A DNA stretch of 64,000 nucleotides from NCBI GenBank assembly GCA_947505105.1, contig CANNKG010000005.1:1-64000 (forward strand). Reading direction: 5' to 3'. Of this stretch, positions 9,252 through 20,129 are shown in pieces. Source of the DNA: Methylococcaceae bacterium (lineage in GTDB: Bacteria > Pseudomonadota > Gammaproteobacteria > Methylococcales > Methylomonadaceae). A program made the translations under genes and the position numbers. Numbering within the stretch: the first letter of the stretch is position 1; the number at the start of each line of letters is the position of its first letter. The notes beneath the pieces are model-generated. The model was not told where the DNA came from. It made no database searches and saw only the letters and a list, made by a program, of their open reading frames with translations.

Positions 9252-12200
9252 ATGTTCAAAAATATGAAAGTAGGTATACGAGTAGGCCTTGGCTTTACCA
9301 CGATAATTCTGATGTTAATTCTGACCAGCATCCTCGCAATCGGTCGAATCAGCGAAATCAATAACTATCTAAATGAGTTCGTCAATGACCGAATGCCCAA
9401 GACGTTGATGGCCAACAAAATTATCGGAGCGGTCAATGATGTTTCACGCTCTTTACGGGATTTGATTTTAGTACCAAACCGTGAACAACAAGCCAAAGAA
9501 ATCGAGCGAATCCATGCGTCTCGTAAAATTATTAGCGAAAATATCGAACAATTAGAAAAAATTGTGCGTCGAAAACAAGGCATTGCTTTATTGGAGGGGG
9601 TCAAAGAATATCGCAAACAATATCTTATTAAACAGGATGAGATTATTAAATTTATTCAAGAGGCTCAACTTGAGCGAGCGCGCAGTGTCCTGCAAGAATC
9701 CGACTCGTTGCAGGAGAAATATCTCGACTCGATTGAAGCCTTGAACAATTACCAGTTCGACATGATGAAAAATACCGGGGACACTTCTCAAGAAGTGGCC
9801 AATAACTCCAAACAACTGATTATCATCTTGGGCATATTAGCGGCGTTGCTTGGAATCGGCCTCGCCTATGGCATCGTCAGTTACATTACCCGCATTTTGA
9901 CCTTATTGCTGAGTTCCGCCAACAAAATAGCCCAAGGCGATTTAAACTTTGAGCTCGAAACCGATCGGGGCGATGAGTTCGGACAATTACAGCGTGCAAT
10001 CCTGAACGTAAAAATCGCTTTGCAAAAATTGATCAGTGATTCCTCAATGTTAGTTACATCGGCAATTGAAGGTCGCCTAGCGACTCGCGCCGACGCTAAC
10101 CAGCATCAAGGAGACTATCGTGCCATCATTGTGGGCGTCAATCAGACTTTAGATGCCGTAATTAATCCCTTAAACATCGCCGCCGATTACGTCGATCAGA
10201 TTTCCAAAGGTCAAATCCCGTCAAAAATCACCGAAAACTACCAAGGCGATTTTAATACTATCAAAACTAATCTCAATCACTTGATTGAAATCTTCGACGG
10301 CTTTGTCGCAGCTCAACAAACCATGTACGAACAACATGAGCAGGGCTTTATCGATCACCAGATTCATGCCGATCAATTTCCAGGGGTATATAGCCGAATG
10401 GCTTCAGACATCAACCAACTCGTCGCCTCTCATATTGCAGTCAAAATGCGCGTAGTGGAAATTGTCAAACAATATGCCCGTGGTGATTTTTCCCAAAACA
10501 TGGATCGCTTGCCCGGTAAAAAAGCACAGATCACTAACGCAATAGACAGTGTCAAAGAAAGTCTGCAAGCTATTCAGAATGAAATCATGGTGTTGGTTGA
10601 TGCGGCAGTCGCAGGCAAGCTCTCAGTGCGCGCTGACGCCAACAAATTTGAATATGCCTTTAAAGATATGGTCGATGGTATTAATCAAACGCTTAATGCC
10701 GTCATCGATCCGCTGAACATGGCGGCAAACTATGTCGATAATATTTCAAAGGGCGTCATTCCAAATAGAATTACGGCTGAGTATCACGGCGATTTCAACA
10801 ACATCAAAAATAACTTGAATAATTTGATCGATATTTTTAATGGCTTCGTCGATGCGCAACAAAAAATGAGCACCGAACATGACAAAGGCTTTATCGATCA
10901 TCAGATTCAGGTGGAGCAATTTCCAGGCGTTTACCGCCAAATGGCCTCAAATATTAATCATTTAGTTGCGTCCCACATCGCAGTTACCATGCGTGTGGTC
11001 GAGATCGTCAAAAAATATGCCCGTGGCGATTTCTCCGAGGATATGGACCGTTTACCCGGCAAAAAAGCGCAAATCACTCAGGCGATTGACAGCGTTAAAA
11101 CAAGCTTGCAAGCGATTCAATCGGAAATCATGCTACTATCGAATGCCGCAATTGCCGGAAACCTATCAATGCGGGCGAATGCCGACAACTTTGAATATTC
11201 CTTTAAAGATATGGTTAAGGGCATCAATCAAACTTTGGATGCGGTCATTGATCCCCTTAACATGGCCGCAAGCTATGTCGATAATATTGCTCAAGGCAAG
11301 ATTCCGACCAAAATCACCGACACCTACCACGGTGATTTCAACATCATTAAAAATAATCTGAACACCTGTATTGATGCAGTCAACGCGCTGGTGACGGATA
11401 CAGGTATGTTATCAAAAGCTGCCGTTGAAGGCCGTCTAGCAATGCGTGCCGATGCGACCAAACATCAAGGAGACTATCGTAAAATTGTCGAAGGCGTCAA
11501 TGCGACTCTGGATTCGGTAATCAATCCCCTTAACGTTGCTGCATCTTATGTCGACCAAATTGCCAAAGGTGCTATTCCACCTAAAATCACTGATAGTTAC
11601 AACGGAGATTTCAATATTATCAAAAACAATCTGAATACGGCGATCGATGCTGTAAATGCTCTGGTGGCCGATGCCAACCTACTCGCACATGCGGCCATCG
11701 AGGGGCGCTTAGATATCCGCGCCAATGTCAGCAAACATCAAGGCGATTATCGTAAAATCGTTGAAGGCGTCAACAAGACCCTAGATTCAGTGATCAATCC
11801 GCTCACTATGGCCGCGACCTATGTCGATCAAATTGCCAAAGGCGCGATCCCACCGAAAATCACCGACAGCTACAATGGCGATTTCAATATTATTAAAAAC
11901 AACTTGAATACGGCGATTGATGCGGTCAATGCCTTAGTCAATGACACCGGTATGCTGTCGAAAACCGCGGTCGAGGGCCGTCTGGCAACCCGTGCAGATG
12001 CGACCAAACATCAGGGCGATTATCGGAAGATTGTCGAAGGCGTCAATGCGACCCTAGACGCTGTGATTAACCCGCTCAATGTCGCGGCAGATTATGTTGA
12101 TCGTATTGCCAAAGGCGCTATCCCGGTCAAAATCACCGACAGCTACAACGGCGATTTCAATATTATCAAAAACAACCTGAATACAGCGATCGATGCCGTA

Positions 12201-13613
12201 AATGCCCTGGTTTCAGATGCCGGTATGCTTGCCAAAGCCGCTATCGAAGGCCGCCTCGCAACCCGCGCCGATGCAACTAAACATCAAGGCGATTATCGAA
12301 AAATCGTCGAGGGCGTTAATGCAACGCTCGATTCCGTAATCAATCCCTTGAACATGGCGGCGAGTTATGTCGATCAAATCGCCAAAGGTGCGATTCCACC
12401 CAAGATCACCGACAGCTATAACGGCGATTTCAACATCATTAAAAATAACCTGAACACCGCAATTGATGCCGTTAACAATCTAGTCGCCGATGCAACGATG
12501 TTGGCCGAAGCTGCGGTCAATGGACGGTTAGCGACGCGTGCCGATGCCAGCAAACATCAGGGGGATTATCGCAAGATCGTCGAAGGCGTCAACCAAACTC
12601 TGGATTCTGTGATCGGCCCGCTTGATGCAGTCATGAAGCTATTGCTGGCAATGGAACAAGGTGATATGACCATGCAAATCAATGAGCAATATCAGGGACA
12701 ACTTGAAGAACTCAGATCGGCAGCTAACAATACCGTCGAAAAGCTCGCCCAAACCATCAGTGAAGTCGTCACCGCAACCGACCAGTTGAATAATGCCGCC
12801 GAACAAGTCAGCGCAACCTCACAGTCCTTGTCGCAAGCCGCGAGCGAGCAAGCCGCCAGCGTTGATGAAACCAGCGCAAGTATTGAACAAATGGCCGCCA
12901 GTATTAACCAGAATGCCGAGAATGCCAAAATCACCGATGGCATGGCGGGGAAATCCACCAAAGAAGCCGGTGAAGGTGGAGTTGCGGTGAAACAAACCGT
13001 CAATGCGATGAAAGAAATTGCTAATAAAATCAGCATTATTGACGATATCGCTTACCAAACCAACATGCTCGCGCTCAATGCGGCGATCGAAGCCGCCCGC
13101 GCCGGTGATCACGGCAAAGGCTTCGCGGTGGTTGCAGCGGAAGTGCGAAAATTGGCCGAACGTAGTCAGATCGCCGCGCAAGAAATCGGCGAATTAGCCG
13201 AAAATAGCGTGAAAACTGCCGAAAGCGCAGGTTCTCTTCTTGATGAGATCGTACCAAGTATTGCCAAAACCTCCGATCTCGTCCAGGAAATTGCTGCAGC
13301 CTCGCAAGAGCAATCCGCCGGGGTCAGTCAGGTCAACACCGCGATGAGCCAAATGAATCAAATTACTCAGCAAAACGCTTCGTCCAGTGAAGAATTGGCG
13401 GCAACTGCTGAAGAAATGACCAGTCAGGCTGAACAATTGTTGAGCTTAATGGCGTTTTTCAAAATAGAATCCGATAGCAAAGCTCAAGTCGTGAGCAAGA
13501 AGCTACCTAAAATGACGGTTAAATCGGCTAGTAAGGCCAAAGCACCCACTCATACCAAACGAACTAACCCTGAAGATGCAGAATTTGATTTAGCGAAATT
13601 TGAACGATTCTAG
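9252..13613 (+). CDS. Methyl-accepting chemotaxis protein with a giant poly-HAMP array
   Basis: The ATG at 9252 follows aggtgg and gives 1453 residues; a GTG at 9243 lies inside the ribosome-binding site. Order of parts: a first membrane helix (about residues 8-30), a periplasmic four-helix-bundle sensor of about 160 residues, a second membrane helix ([20 protein letters not shown]), a canonical HAMP domain, then a very long cytoplasmic array of HAMP-like units, and finally a full MCP signalling hairpin (tip [20 protein letters not shown], then [17 protein letters not shown]). The array contains two copies of a 181-residue unit followed by five copies of a 91-residue unit (consensus [14 protein letters not shown]) at exact 273-bp spacing. 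There is no C-terminal CheR-docking pentapeptide; the end is DLAKFERF. Ligand unknown. No chemotaxis genes lie next to it. Confidence 0.93.
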   Translation: MFKNMKVGIRVGLGFTTIILMLILTSILAIGRISEINNYLNEFVNDRMPKTLMANKIIGAVNDVSRSLRDLILVPNREQQAKEIERIHASRKIISENIEQLEKIVRRKQGIALLEGVKEYRKQYLIKQDEIIKFIQEAQLERARSVLQESDSLQEKYLDSIEALNNYQFDMMKNTGDTSQEVANNSKQLIIILGILAALLGIGLAYGIVSYITRILTLLLSSANKIAQGDLNFELETDRGDEFGQLQRAILNVKIALQKLISDSSMLVTSAIEGRLATRADANQHQGDYRAIIVGVNQTLDAVINPLNIAADYVDQISKGQIPSKITENYQGDFNTIKTNLNHLIEIFDGFVAAQQTMYEQHEQGFIDHQIHADQFPGVYSRMASDINQLVASHIAVKMRVVEIVKQYARGDFSQNMDRLPGKKAQITNAIDSVKESLQAIQNEIMVLVDAAVAGKLSVRADANKFEYAFKDMVDGINQTLNAVIDPLNMAANYVDNISKGVIPNRITAEYHGDFNNIKNNLNNLIDIFNGFVDAQQKMSTEHDKGFIDHQIQVEQFPGVYRQMASNINHLVASHIAVTMRVVEIVKKYARGDFSEDMDRLPGKKAQITQAIDSVKTSLQAIQSEIMLLSNAAIAGNLSMRANADNFEYSFKDMVKGINQTLDAVIDPLNMAASYVDNIAQGKIPTKITDTYHGDFNIIKNNLNTCIDAVNALVTDTGMLSKAAVEGRLAMRADATKHQGDYRKIVEGVNATLDSVINPLNVAASYVDQIAKGAIPPKITDSYNGDFNIIKNNLNTAIDAVNALVADANLLAHAAIEGRLDIRANVSKHQGDYRKIVEGVNKTLDSVINPLTMAATYVDQIAKGAIPPKITDSYNGDFNIIKNNLNTAIDAVNALVNDTGMLSKTAVEGRLATRADATKHQGDYRKIVEGVNATLDAVINPLNVAADYVDRIAKGAIPVKITDSYNGDFNIIKNNLNTAIDAVNALVSDAGMLAKAAIEGRLATRADATKHQGDYRKIVEGVNATLDSVINPLNMAASYVDQIAKGAIPPKITDSYNGDFNIIKNNLNTAIDAVNNLVADATMLAEAAVNGRLATRADASKHQGDYRKIVEGVNQTLDSVIGPLDAVMKLLLAMEQGDMTMQINEQYQGQLEELRSAANNTVEKLAQTISEVVTATDQLNNAAEQVSATSQSLSQAASEQAASVDETSASIEQMAASINQNAENAKITDGMAGKSTKEAGEGGVAVKQTVNAMKEIANKISIIDDIAYQTNMLALNAAIEAARAGDHGKGFAVVAAEVRKLAERSQIAAQEIGELAENSVKTAESAGSLLDEIVPSIAKTSDLVQEIAAASQEQSAGVSQVNTAMSQMNQITQQNASSSEELAATAEEMTSQAEQLLSLMAFFKIESDSKAQVVSKKLPKMTVKSASKAKAPTHTKRTNPEDAEFDLAKFERF
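10293..11378 (+). repeat. Two 543-bp direct repeats in the chemoreceptor
   Basis: The protein segment beginning FDGFVAAQQ at 10293 recurs as FNGFVDAQQ at 10836, exactly 543 bases (181 residues) later. Shared internal motifs include FIDHQI, QFPGVY, ARGDFS and [11 protein letters not shown]. These precede the five shorter repeats and show an earlier duplication of a longer unit. Confidence 0.85.
11460..12690 (+). repeat. Five in-frame 273-bp tandem repeats inside the chemoreceptor
   Basis: The motif beginning aaacatcaagg or aaacatcaggg occurs at 11460, 11733, 12006, 12279 and 12552, each exactly 273 bases apart, with highly similar protein between them. The fifth copy diverges after its first half (the change to GPLDAVM). 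Each 91-residue unit is the length of two HAMP modules. Confidence 0.9.
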
Positions 13614-13696
13614 GTGAGTTCGGGACTACCTCAGTCAAAAAAACGAGATTACCATTTAAGAATACAGTGCTGATGATCAATGATTGGAGGACGGTT

Positions 13697-13725
13697 CAGG
13701 TAGGCAAGCATAGTTTGCCTACCTG
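13697..13725. terminator. Perfect 11-bp hairpin between convergent chemoreceptor and fchA
   Basis: The arms caggtaggcaa and ttgcctacctg pair perfectly around a 7-nt loop. The position just past the stops of two convergent genes suits a bidirectional terminator, though T runs are weak on both sides. It resembles the hairpin after gltD (18617-18640), which suggests a dispersed repeat family. Confidence 0.55.
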
Positions 13726-13734
13726 ATAAAGTCT

Positions 13735-14364
13735 TTATAATTTTGACTTAACTAATTGATACACTTCTTCCGTGGTCATCTCGGCCCCCGCCAAAATATC
13801 ACGCAACTCGGCAAGTCTCGATTCGGTGAACGCCTGATCCTTAATCGCGCCAGTATTCACATAGACGTTTAAGGCCGCGCTTTTCAACGCCGCAAAACCG
13901 GCCATCGTCGCAACCCCAGCATCACTGATCACATTTAGATTGCCCAGTTCCGCCGCGGTCCGACTTAACTGAATGATCTCGGCGGAAGCTCTAGCGCAAA
14001 CCAAAGGAACATCGGTAGCAAACTTTAAAGCTTCCTGAATGGCCCCAGTCCGCACAGATTTTTCCACATCGGTTTCTTTTGGAAGACCGTAAGCAGCCAT
14101 TACCTTTTTAAAAACCGCCATATCGTCGGTAATCATTCTCATAAACTGAGTACGTAAAGTTTCAGACTGGTCGAGAATAGCGCGCATTTGAGTCTCAACT
14201 TCAGCGTATTTTGGCTTACCGATAGTCAAATTGCACACCATGCTGACCAAAGCTGCCGCTTGTGCCCCCATTAAAGCTGCCGCGCCACCACCGCCCGGCG
14301 TGGGCGAAGCGCTTGCAAGTTCGTTCAAAAACTGGCTGATTGACTGTTCTTCAATTTGACTCAT
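13735..14364 (-). CDS. fchA: Methenyltetrahydrofolate cyclohydrolase (formiminotransferase-cyclodeaminase family)
   Basis: This 209-residue protein belongs to the FTCD C-terminal (cyclodeaminase/cyclohydrolase) family. The N-terminal glycine-rich motif SPTPGGGGAAALMGAQAAAL is diagnostic. In methylotrophs the stand-alone form (FchA) interconverts methenyl- and formyl-tetrahydrofolate in one-carbon assimilation, usually alongside MtdA; no mtdA is visible here. It starts 50 bases after the cysS stop on the same strand and probably shares its transcript. A role in histidine degradation cannot be excluded by sequence alone, but no hut gene is nearby. The start ATG at 14364 has only a weak ribosome-binding site. 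Confidence 0.82.
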   Translation of the reverse strand: MSQIEEQSISQFLNELASASPTPGGGGAAALMGAQAAALVSMVCNLTIGKPKYAEVETQMRAILDQSETLRTQFMRMITDDMAVFKKVMAAYGLPKETDVEKSVRTGAIQEALKFATDVPLVCARASAEIIQLSRTAAELGNLNVISDAGVATMAGFAALKSAALNVYVNTGAIKDQAFTESRLAELRDILAGAEMTTEEVYQLVKSKL

Positions 14365-14414
14365 AAATATTCTTTACCATTATTTTGTGTGAATGAGGCG
14401 TGTCGGTTAGCCGA

Positions 14415-15806
14415 CTATTCCCGTCGCCAAGTAGTCGTCCCACCCGGCACATCTTCGAGCACTACACCTTCTGCTTTTAATTGATCGCGAATCCGATCCG
14501 CCTCGGCCCAATTCTTGGCTTGCTTAGCCGCTAAACGCGCTTCAATCATCGTTTCAATGTCCTGTTCGGACAGCGTATCACCTACCCCGGCGCCACCTTT
14601 TAGAAAGGCATCAGGATCATCCTGCAAAATGCCCAGTAAATTACCCAGTGCCAACAATGTCGCCGCAAGACTTGGCACTTTAGACGAGTTTTGTTCTTTG
14701 GCTTTATTGAGCTCTCGCGCCAAATCGAAGATAACCGCAAGTGCCACCGGCGTATTGAAATCGTCGTCCATCGCTTCGTTAAAGCGTTGTTGATATTCAC
14801 TCTCAATGTTTGCATCGGTATGGCTCGAAACCCCGCGTAACGCCGTATACAATCGTGTCAGCGCCACACCTGCATCATCGAGCTGTTCATCCGAATAATT
14901 CAAGGCACTGCGGTAATGGCTCGTTAAAATGAAGAAGCGCACGACTTCGGGACGGTATTGTTTCAACACTTCGCGCACGGTGAAAAAATTACCTAAGGAT
15001 TTGGACATCTTTTCTTCGTTAACGCGCACAAAACCGTTGTGAATCCAATAATTGACGTATTTCTCACCCGTCGCACCTTCCGATTGAGCAATTTCATTTT
15101 CATGATGCGGAAATTGCAGGTCCATGCCACCGCCATGAATGTCGAAGTGATTGCCGAGACAGCAGGTGGACATCGCCGAACACTCAATATGCCATCCAGG
15201 ACGCCCGGAACCCCAGGGCGATTCCCAGGCCGGTTCGTTCACTTTTGCCATCTTCCACAACACAAAATCTAATGGATTGCGTTTAGCCTGATCGACTTCA
15301 ACACGCTCACCGGCCTGCAAATCGTCGAGATTTTTACCTGACAGTTGGCCATACTGGGAAAATTTATTCACCGCATAAAATACATCGCCATTGGCACCGA
15401 CATAGGCCAGATCGTTTTCGATTAGACGTTTAATCAAGGCGAGCATTTCAGGAATCGCTTCGGTGGCTTTAGGTTCCCGGTCCGGCGGCAGCACCGCCAA
15501 CGCGCGCTCATCTTCGTGCATTGCGTCGATAAAGCGTTTGGTCAAAGCCTGAAACGATTCACCATTGTCATTAGCGCGCTGAATGATTTTGTCGTCGATG
15601 TCGGTGACATTGCGGACATAAGTCAAATCGTAGCCTACATGACGAAAATAGCGGGCTATCGTATCAAAGACGACCATGACGCGCGCGTGCCCAATATGAC
15701 AATAATCATAAACGGTCATACCGCAGACATACATACCGACTTTGCCAGCCACCCTGGGCGTAAATACTTCTTTCGAGCGGGTTAAGGTGTTATATATTCT
15801 TAACAT
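14415..15806 (-). CDS. cysS: Cysteinyl-tRNA synthetase
   Basis: This class I aminoacyl-tRNA synthetase attaches cysteine to tRNA-Cys in the cytoplasm. I place the start at 15806 (MLRIYNTL), which gives 463 residues, matching the family; the frame stays open 34 codons further upstream but the added text is unlike other CysRS. Zinc ligand Cys28 lies in [10 protein letters not shown], the HIGH motif at residues 37-40, and KMSKS in [10 protein letters not shown]. The C-terminal anticodon-binding region ends GGTTTWRRE. It is transcribed away from the cyclophilin-lpxH pair, the same arrangement as in E. coli. Confidence 0.96.
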   Translation of the reverse strand: MLRIYNTLTRSKEVFTPRVAGKVGMYVCGMTVYDYCHIGHARVMVVFDTIARYFRHVGYDLTYVRNVTDIDDKIIQRANDNGESFQALTKRFIDAMHEDERALAVLPPDREPKATEAIPEMLALIKRLIENDLAYVGANGDVFYAVNKFSQYGQLSGKNLDDLQAGERVEVDQAKRNPLDFVLWKMAKVNEPAWESPWGSGRPGWHIECSAMSTCCLGNHFDIHGGGMDLQFPHHENEIAQSEGATGEKYVNYWIHNGFVRVNEEKMSKSLGNFFTVREVLKQYRPEVVRFFILTSHYRSALNYSDEQLDDAGVALTRLYTALRGVSSHTDANIESEYQQRFNEAMDDDFNTPVALAVIFDLARELNKAKEQNSSKVPSLAATLLALGNLLGILQDDPDAFLKGGAGVGDTLSEQDIETMIEARLAAKQAKNWAEADRIRDQLKAEGVVLEDVPGGTTTWRRE

Positions 15807-15923
15807 TGATGATCCATTGACGACTGTATTAATAAAATCTAAGCAATTTAACAAGTTTAGGCCTTCTCTTTCAAGCGAAAAAAACATAGAATCACAAGCT
15901 TTAATCAAGCTTAAGGAAATATT

Positions 15924-16505
15924 ATGCGCTTAGTTAGTATTGCCATGATGCTACTATTAACATCAACTCATTCATTTGCAACGGAAAAAAAGATGACTAC
16001 CACTGCTTCAAAAGTAAAATTAACGACCAGCCTGGGCGCTGTCACCATTCAACTTAACACCGAAAAAGCCCCAGTGAGTTCTGAAAACTTTCTGACTTAT
16101 GTCAAAGAAGGTTTTTATAACGGCACTATTTTCCATCGCGTAATTCCTGGCTTCATGGCGCAAGGCGGCGGCTTTGATAGCAAATTTCAGCAAAAAACCA
16201 CCCACGCGCCCATCAAAAACGAAGCAGATAACGGCCTGAAAAATAAGCGCGGCACCTTGGCTATGGCACGGACTAACGATCCACAATCTGCGACTGCGCA
16301 ATTTTTCATCAACTACAAAGACAACAGCTTCCTGGATTTCACTGCGCCAAATCCACAAGGTTATGGCTATGCGGTATTCGGTGAAGTCGTAGAAGGTATG
16401 GATATTGTTGATCAAATGGCACAACAACCGACCAGCAACCGCGGCGGTCACCAAGACGTACCTAAAACCGACATCGTGATTGAAAAAGCTGAAGTCGTTC
16501 AGTAA
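15924..16505 (+). CDS. Secreted cyclophilin-type peptidyl-prolyl cis-trans isomerase
   Basis: The gene encodes 193 residues starting at 15924, preceded by aaggaaat. The N-terminus is a signal peptide ([17 protein letters not shown]), so the mature enzyme should fold proteins in the periplasm. The cyclophilin core is complete: [21 protein letters not shown] and SATAQFFIN carry the usual active-site Arg, Phe and Gln residues, followed by [16 protein letters not shown]. By gene position it corresponds to E. coli ppiB, which is cytosolic, whereas the signal peptide makes it resemble PpiA. I therefore give no symbol. It probably forms a transcription unit with lpxH downstream. Confidence 0.92.
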   Translation: MRLVSIAMMLLLTSTHSFATEKKMTTTASKVKLTTSLGAVTIQLNTEKAPVSSENFLTYVKEGFYNGTIFHRVIPGFMAQGGGFDSKFQQKTTHAPIKNEADNGLKNKRGTLAMARTNDPQSATAQFFINYKDNSFLDFTAPNPQGYGYAVFGEVVEGMDIVDQMAQQPTSNRGGHQDVPKTDIVIEKAEVVQ

Positions 16506-16527
16506 GCTTATTCCGTCGTATATCTCT

Positions 16528-16551
16528 GGGGCGACGTCAACGCGGCGCCCC
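16528..16551 (+). terminator. Possible GC-rich hairpin between cyclophilin and lpxH
   Basis: The arms ggggcg and cgcccc can pair around a 12-nt loop, followed by cttcaaat. No T run follows, so it may only reduce read-through into lpxH. Confidence 0.3.
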
Positions 16552-16581
16552 TTCAAATAGCCTGTCTCAAGGTCTCTACCT

Positions 16582-17313
16582 TTGAAAACCAACGAAAACC
16601 TGTTCATTTCCGATCTCCACCTGACCCTTGAAAAACCGGAGCTGACGCGCTGTTTTGTAAACTTTTTGGAAGGACGAGCTCAACAAGCCAAAGCGCTTTA
16701 CATTCTCGGGGATTTGTTTGATAGCTGGGTCGGTGATGACGACACTACGCCACCGATAGGTAAAATCAGCACCGCACTACGAAATTTGCATGAGTCCGGC
16801 ACCGAGGTTTTTTTACAACTCGGTAATCGAGATTTTTTAATCGGTAAACAATTTTGTGAGCTGACTGGCGTGAAATTACTGCCGGATTATGCAGTCATCG
16901 ATCTCTACGGCGAACCAACTTTGCTGACGCACGGCGATTTACTTTGTACCGATGATCTGCCCTACCAGGAATTTCGAATCAAATCCAGAAGTCCAGCGTG
17001 GCAGGATTACGTCTTGTCTAAACCATTGTGGCTGCGTTTACTCGCGGCACGCTGGTATCGCGTACGAAGTTTCTTTCATAAACGTGCTAAAACGCAGGAT
17101 ATCATGGATGTGAATGCGGAAACGGTTGCGCAGGTGATGCTGTCGCATCAAGTTCAACGGCTGATTCATGGTCATACCCACCGACCGGCGATTCATGACT
17201 TGAAGCTTGACGACCGGCCCGCACAACGCATTGTTCTGCCGAATTGGACCCGCGAACAGATGCAAATGTTATGTTTCGATGCTGAAGGCTACCGAATAGA
17301 ATCCTTACTATAA
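16582..17313 (+). CDS. lpxH: UDP-2,3-diacylglucosamine diphosphatase
   Basis: LpxH hydrolyses UDP-2,3-diacylglucosamine to lipid X and UMP, the fourth step of lipid A synthesis, at the inner face of the cytoplasmic membrane. The 243-residue protein carries all metallophosphoesterase motifs: ISDLHL near the N-terminus, LGDLFDSWVGDD, LGNRDF, THGD and HGHTHRP. Length matches the family (about 240). The start is a TTG at 16582, 76 bases after the cyclophilin stop. The 3' end overlaps the convergent hydroxylase gene by 6 bases. Confidence 0.95.
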   Translation: MKTNENLFISDLHLTLEKPELTRCFVNFLEGRAQQAKALYILGDLFDSWVGDDDTTPPIGKISTALRNLHESGTEVFLQLGNRDFLIGKQFCELTGVKLLPDYAVIDLYGEPTLLTHGDLLCTDDLPYQEFRIKSRSPAWQDYVLSKPLWLRLLAARWYRVRSFFHKRAKTQDIMDVNAETVAQVMLSHQVQRLIHGHTHRPAIHDLKLDDRPAQRIVLPNWTREQMQMLCFDAEGYRIESLL

Positions 17314-18534
17314 AATAGTTTCGCCACGCGCTAATTTCGGCAAGCGGCCATCGAGTCCCATTGCCATTCGCATCAATTTATTTTTTGCAGGCAGGACCCG
17401 CTCTGCCAAGCCTAAGCCAAAATTGCGCAATACTTTAACCGGCAAGATTTCATTGCTGAAGACGTGATAAAACACATCCATCAAGGTCAACATCGCCAAG
17501 TTTTCGTGGCGACGCATTTTCTCATAACCTTTCAGAACGGCGGGATCGGCAAATGATTTTCCCTGTTGGTAAGCGTTTAAGACCACTTCAGCCAATGCAG
17601 CTGCATCCAGGAGACCAATATTAACCCCCTGCCCGGCTAACGGATTAATCATGTGCGCGGCATCACCGACCAAAGCCACACCTTTTTTGACGTAGTTTTG
17701 CGCATGTTGACAGCGCAGAGGGAAGCTGACCTTGCCTAAAATCGCATTGATTTGGCCTAGGTTGTCTGGAAAAGTTTTCGATAGTTCATAGAGTAATTCT
17801 TTATCCGGCAGCGCTTTGAGGCGTCGAATTTCATCGGAGGAGTTATACCAAACCAACGAGGCGTAATTACCGGTCAGCGGCAAGAAAGCTTGCGGGCCGC
17901 TCGGCACAAAGCGTTGCCAAGTAATATTTTGTTGCGGGTAATCGGTTTCAACGTAAAGCACTAAGGCCTGTTGCTGATAATCACGGCTATTGACGCCGAT
18001 GCCGCAGAGTTGTCTGATGCGGGATTGACCGCCATCGGCCGCGACCAATAATTTGGTCAGTAAGATTTTACCGTCTTGCAGTTCAATTTCAGCAGAGTGT
18101 TCCGGATTTTCAGGCGTGTAGTTCAGATTTTTAATGGTCGCCGGACAGAACAGGGTGATATTTTCGAAGGCTAATAAACGATCTAAAAATGCCAGTTGGG
18201 TCACCCGATTTTCGACAATAAAGCCTAATTCCGGGTAATCAATCGCATCGCTGTTGAATTCGGTATTACCGATGGTTTCCCAAACCCGCATGCGTTTAAA
18301 CGGGCAACAACGCCGCGTATAAACACCTTCCCAAGCACCCACCATTTCCATAATTTGCTTGGAGGCAATGCTCAAGGCCGAAACGCGTAAATCATGTGGC
18401 TGACTAGGGTCAAAAGCCTCGGGCAGTTGCTGTTCGATCACCGCGACGCGTAAGTCACTTCCGCCCAGACAACACGCAACAGCAGCACCCACCATGCCGC
18501 CACCGACAATGACTACATCAAAATTTTCGCTCAT
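17308..18534 (-). CDS. UbiH/UbiF/UbiI-family FAD-dependent hydroxylase
   Basis: This 408-residue flavoprotein monooxygenase most likely hydroxylates the aromatic ring of a ubiquinone precursor. It begins with the FAD-binding Rossmann motif VVIVGGGMVGAAVA, has the family motif DLRVSALSIAS, and the second FAD motif GVALVGDAAHMINPLAGQGVN near residue 290. Which ring position it attacks (UbiF, UbiH, UbiI or a broad-range UbiM) cannot be decided here, so no symbol is given. It is downstream of gltB-gltD on the same strand but separated from gltD by a hairpin and about 120 bases. Confidence 0.85.
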   Translation of the reverse strand: MSENFDVVIVGGGMVGAAVACCLGGSDLRVAVIEQQLPEAFDPSQPHDLRVSALSIASKQIMEMVGAWEGVYTRRCCPFKRMRVWETIGNTEFNSDAIDYPELGFIVENRVTQLAFLDRLLAFENITLFCPATIKNLNYTPENPEHSAEIELQDGKILLTKLLVAADGGQSRIRQLCGIGVNSRDYQQQALVLYVETDYPQQNITWQRFVPSGPQAFLPLTGNYASLVWYNSSDEIRRLKALPDKELLYELSKTFPDNLGQINAILGKVSFPLRCQHAQNYVKKGVALVGDAAHMINPLAGQGVNIGLLDAAALAEVVLNAYQQGKSFADPAVLKGYEKMRRHENLAMLTLMDVFYHVFSNEILPVKVLRNFGLGLAERVLPAKNKLMRMAMGLDGRLPKLARGETIL

Positions 18535-18616
18535 TATCGAACTCTCACTTTGTAAACCGGCTTTTGAATGGACTTAAGCGATGCTCAACTCGCATCACCT
18601 AAATTTGAAACTTTGA

Positions 18617-18640
18617 AGGTGGGCAAAAACTTGCCCACCT
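18617..18640 (-). terminator. Hairpin downstream of gltD
   Basis: The perfect arms aggtgggcaa and ttgcccacct (10 bp) surround a 4-nt loop and lie 15 bases past the gltD stop. There is no long T run. It is close in sequence to the hairpin at 13697-13725. Confidence 0.5.
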
Positions 18641-18654
18641 GAACTTTTGGCAAA

Positions 18655-20100
18655 TTACCGTGGTAATTCTGAAGAACCCATCAGATATTCGTCAACGGCA
18701 CGCGCCGCTTGGCGACCTTCACGGATTGCCCAAACCACCAAGGATTGACCGCGTCTACCGTCACCGGCAGCGAACACTTTATCCACTGAGGTTGCGTAAT
18801 TTTTTTCGGTTGCTTTGATATTGCCGCGATTATCGCGTTCAGCGCCGAGTTGCTCAAGCAGGCCTTCATGAACCGGATGCACGAAACCCATCGCCAAAAA
18901 CACCAAATCGGCCTCAAGTTTAAACTCGCTACCCGACTTTTCACTCATTTTCCATTGGCCGCCTTCCTGTTTCCATTCGACTTCAACGACATTGAGATGA
19001 GTCATTTTGCCGTCTTTGCCTTCAACGCTCTTGGTGTTAACGCTGAAATAACGTTTTTTACAACCCTCATCATGAGAAGAAGAAGTACGCAATTTGTTCG
19101 GCCAGTTCGGCCAAGTCAACATTTTGTTTTCTTTTTCAGGTGGTTGCGGCAGAATTTCAAGCTGCACGACCGATTCAGCACCTTGACGTATTGAGGTGCC
19201 GATACAATCCGAACCCGTATCCCCGCCGCCGATCACAACTACACGTTTACCTTTGGCGCTGATCGAAATATCTTCAGGAACGGTATCGCCGGCATTGCGT
19301 TTGTTTTGCTGACGCAAGAAATCCATCGCATAATGCACGCCGCTATACTCGTTACGGCCTGGAACTTCGAGATCACGCGGTTTTTCGGAACCGATTGCCA
19401 ACACGACCGCATCGTATTCATCCAGAATTTTTTGTGCCGGAATGTCTTTACCGATATGGCTGTTTGGTCTGAATCTAACGCCTTCTGCTTGCATTTGCGC
19501 AATACGACGGTCGATCAACTGCTTCTCCATTTTAAAATCGGGAATCCCATAACGCAGCAATCCGCCGATCCGGTCATTTTTTTCGAACACCACGACTGCA
19601 TGTCCAGCACGCGCCAATTGTTGAGCACAGGCCAGACCTGCCGGACCTGAACCAATCACTGCAACCCGTTTACCGCTCTGACGCGGAGGAATCACCGGCT
19701 TAACCCAACCCATCTGCCACGCTTTATCGATAATCGCACATTCAATCGATTTAATGGTGACCGGTTGATCAGTCAGGTTCAACGTACAAGCGGCTTCGCA
19801 CGGCGCCGGACAAATTCTGCCGGTAAATTCCGGAAAATTATTCGTGCTATGCAGAATCTCCAGCGAGCTTTCCCATTCCTTGTGATACACGCCGTCATTC
19901 CATTCCGGAATAATATTGTTAATCGGACAGCCTTGATGACAATAAGGAATGCCGCAATCCATACATCTTGCGCCCTGCTTAGACATTTCATCGTCAGAGG
20001 GGGTCAGAATAAATTCACGATAATTTTGGATTCGCTCAGTCGGCGCTAGATAGGGCCGTTCTGTGCGGGATATTTCCATAAACCCAGTTGGTTTACCCAT
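18655..20100 (-). CDS. gltD: Glutamate synthase [NADPH] small subunit
   Basis: GltD passes electrons from NADPH through FAD and iron-sulfur clusters to GltB for glutamate synthesis. The 481-residue protein starts with the cluster-binding region ([14 protein letters not shown] and CPAPCEAAC), then an FAD-binding motif ([21 protein letters not shown]) and an NADPH-binding motif ([15 protein letters not shown]), ending in the second FAD segment ([18 protein letters not shown]). It lies 29 bases after gltB, forming the standard operon. The protein resembles beta subunits that have an R-type insertion, a common form in proteobacteria. Confidence 0.96.
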   Translation of the reverse strand: MGKPTGFMEISRTERPYLAPTERIQNYREFILTPSDDEMSKQGARCMDCGIPYCHQGCPINNIIPEWNDGVYHKEWESSLEILHSTNNFPEFTGRICPAPCEAACTLNLTDQPVTIKSIECAIIDKAWQMGWVKPVIPPRQSGKRVAVIGSGPAGLACAQQLARAGHAVVVFEKNDRIGGLLRYGIPDFKMEKQLIDRRIAQMQAEGVRFRPNSHIGKDIPAQKILDEYDAVVLAIGSEKPRDLEVPGRNEYSGVHYAMDFLRQQNKRNAGDTVPEDISISAKGKRVVVIGGGDTGSDCIGTSIRQGAESVVQLEILPQPPEKENKMLTWPNWPNKLRTSSSHDEGCKKRYFSVNTKSVEGKDGKMTHLNVVEVEWKQEGGQWKMSEKSGSEFKLEADLVFLAMGFVHPVHEGLLEQLGAERDNRGNIKATEKNYATSVDKVFAAGDGRRGQSLVVWAIREGRQAARAVDEYLMGSSELPR

Positions 20101-20129
20101 TTCGATACCTTCTACTGTTTAAATGTTTC

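Noticed and set aside
9107-9364. 85-codon ORF upstream of the chemoreceptor
   Set aside because: It overlaps the receptor's start in another frame and has no ribosome-binding site or recognisable content.
16020-16607. 195-codon antisense frame over the cyclophilin gene
   Set aside because: It is fully antisense to a clear cyclophilin and has no family features.
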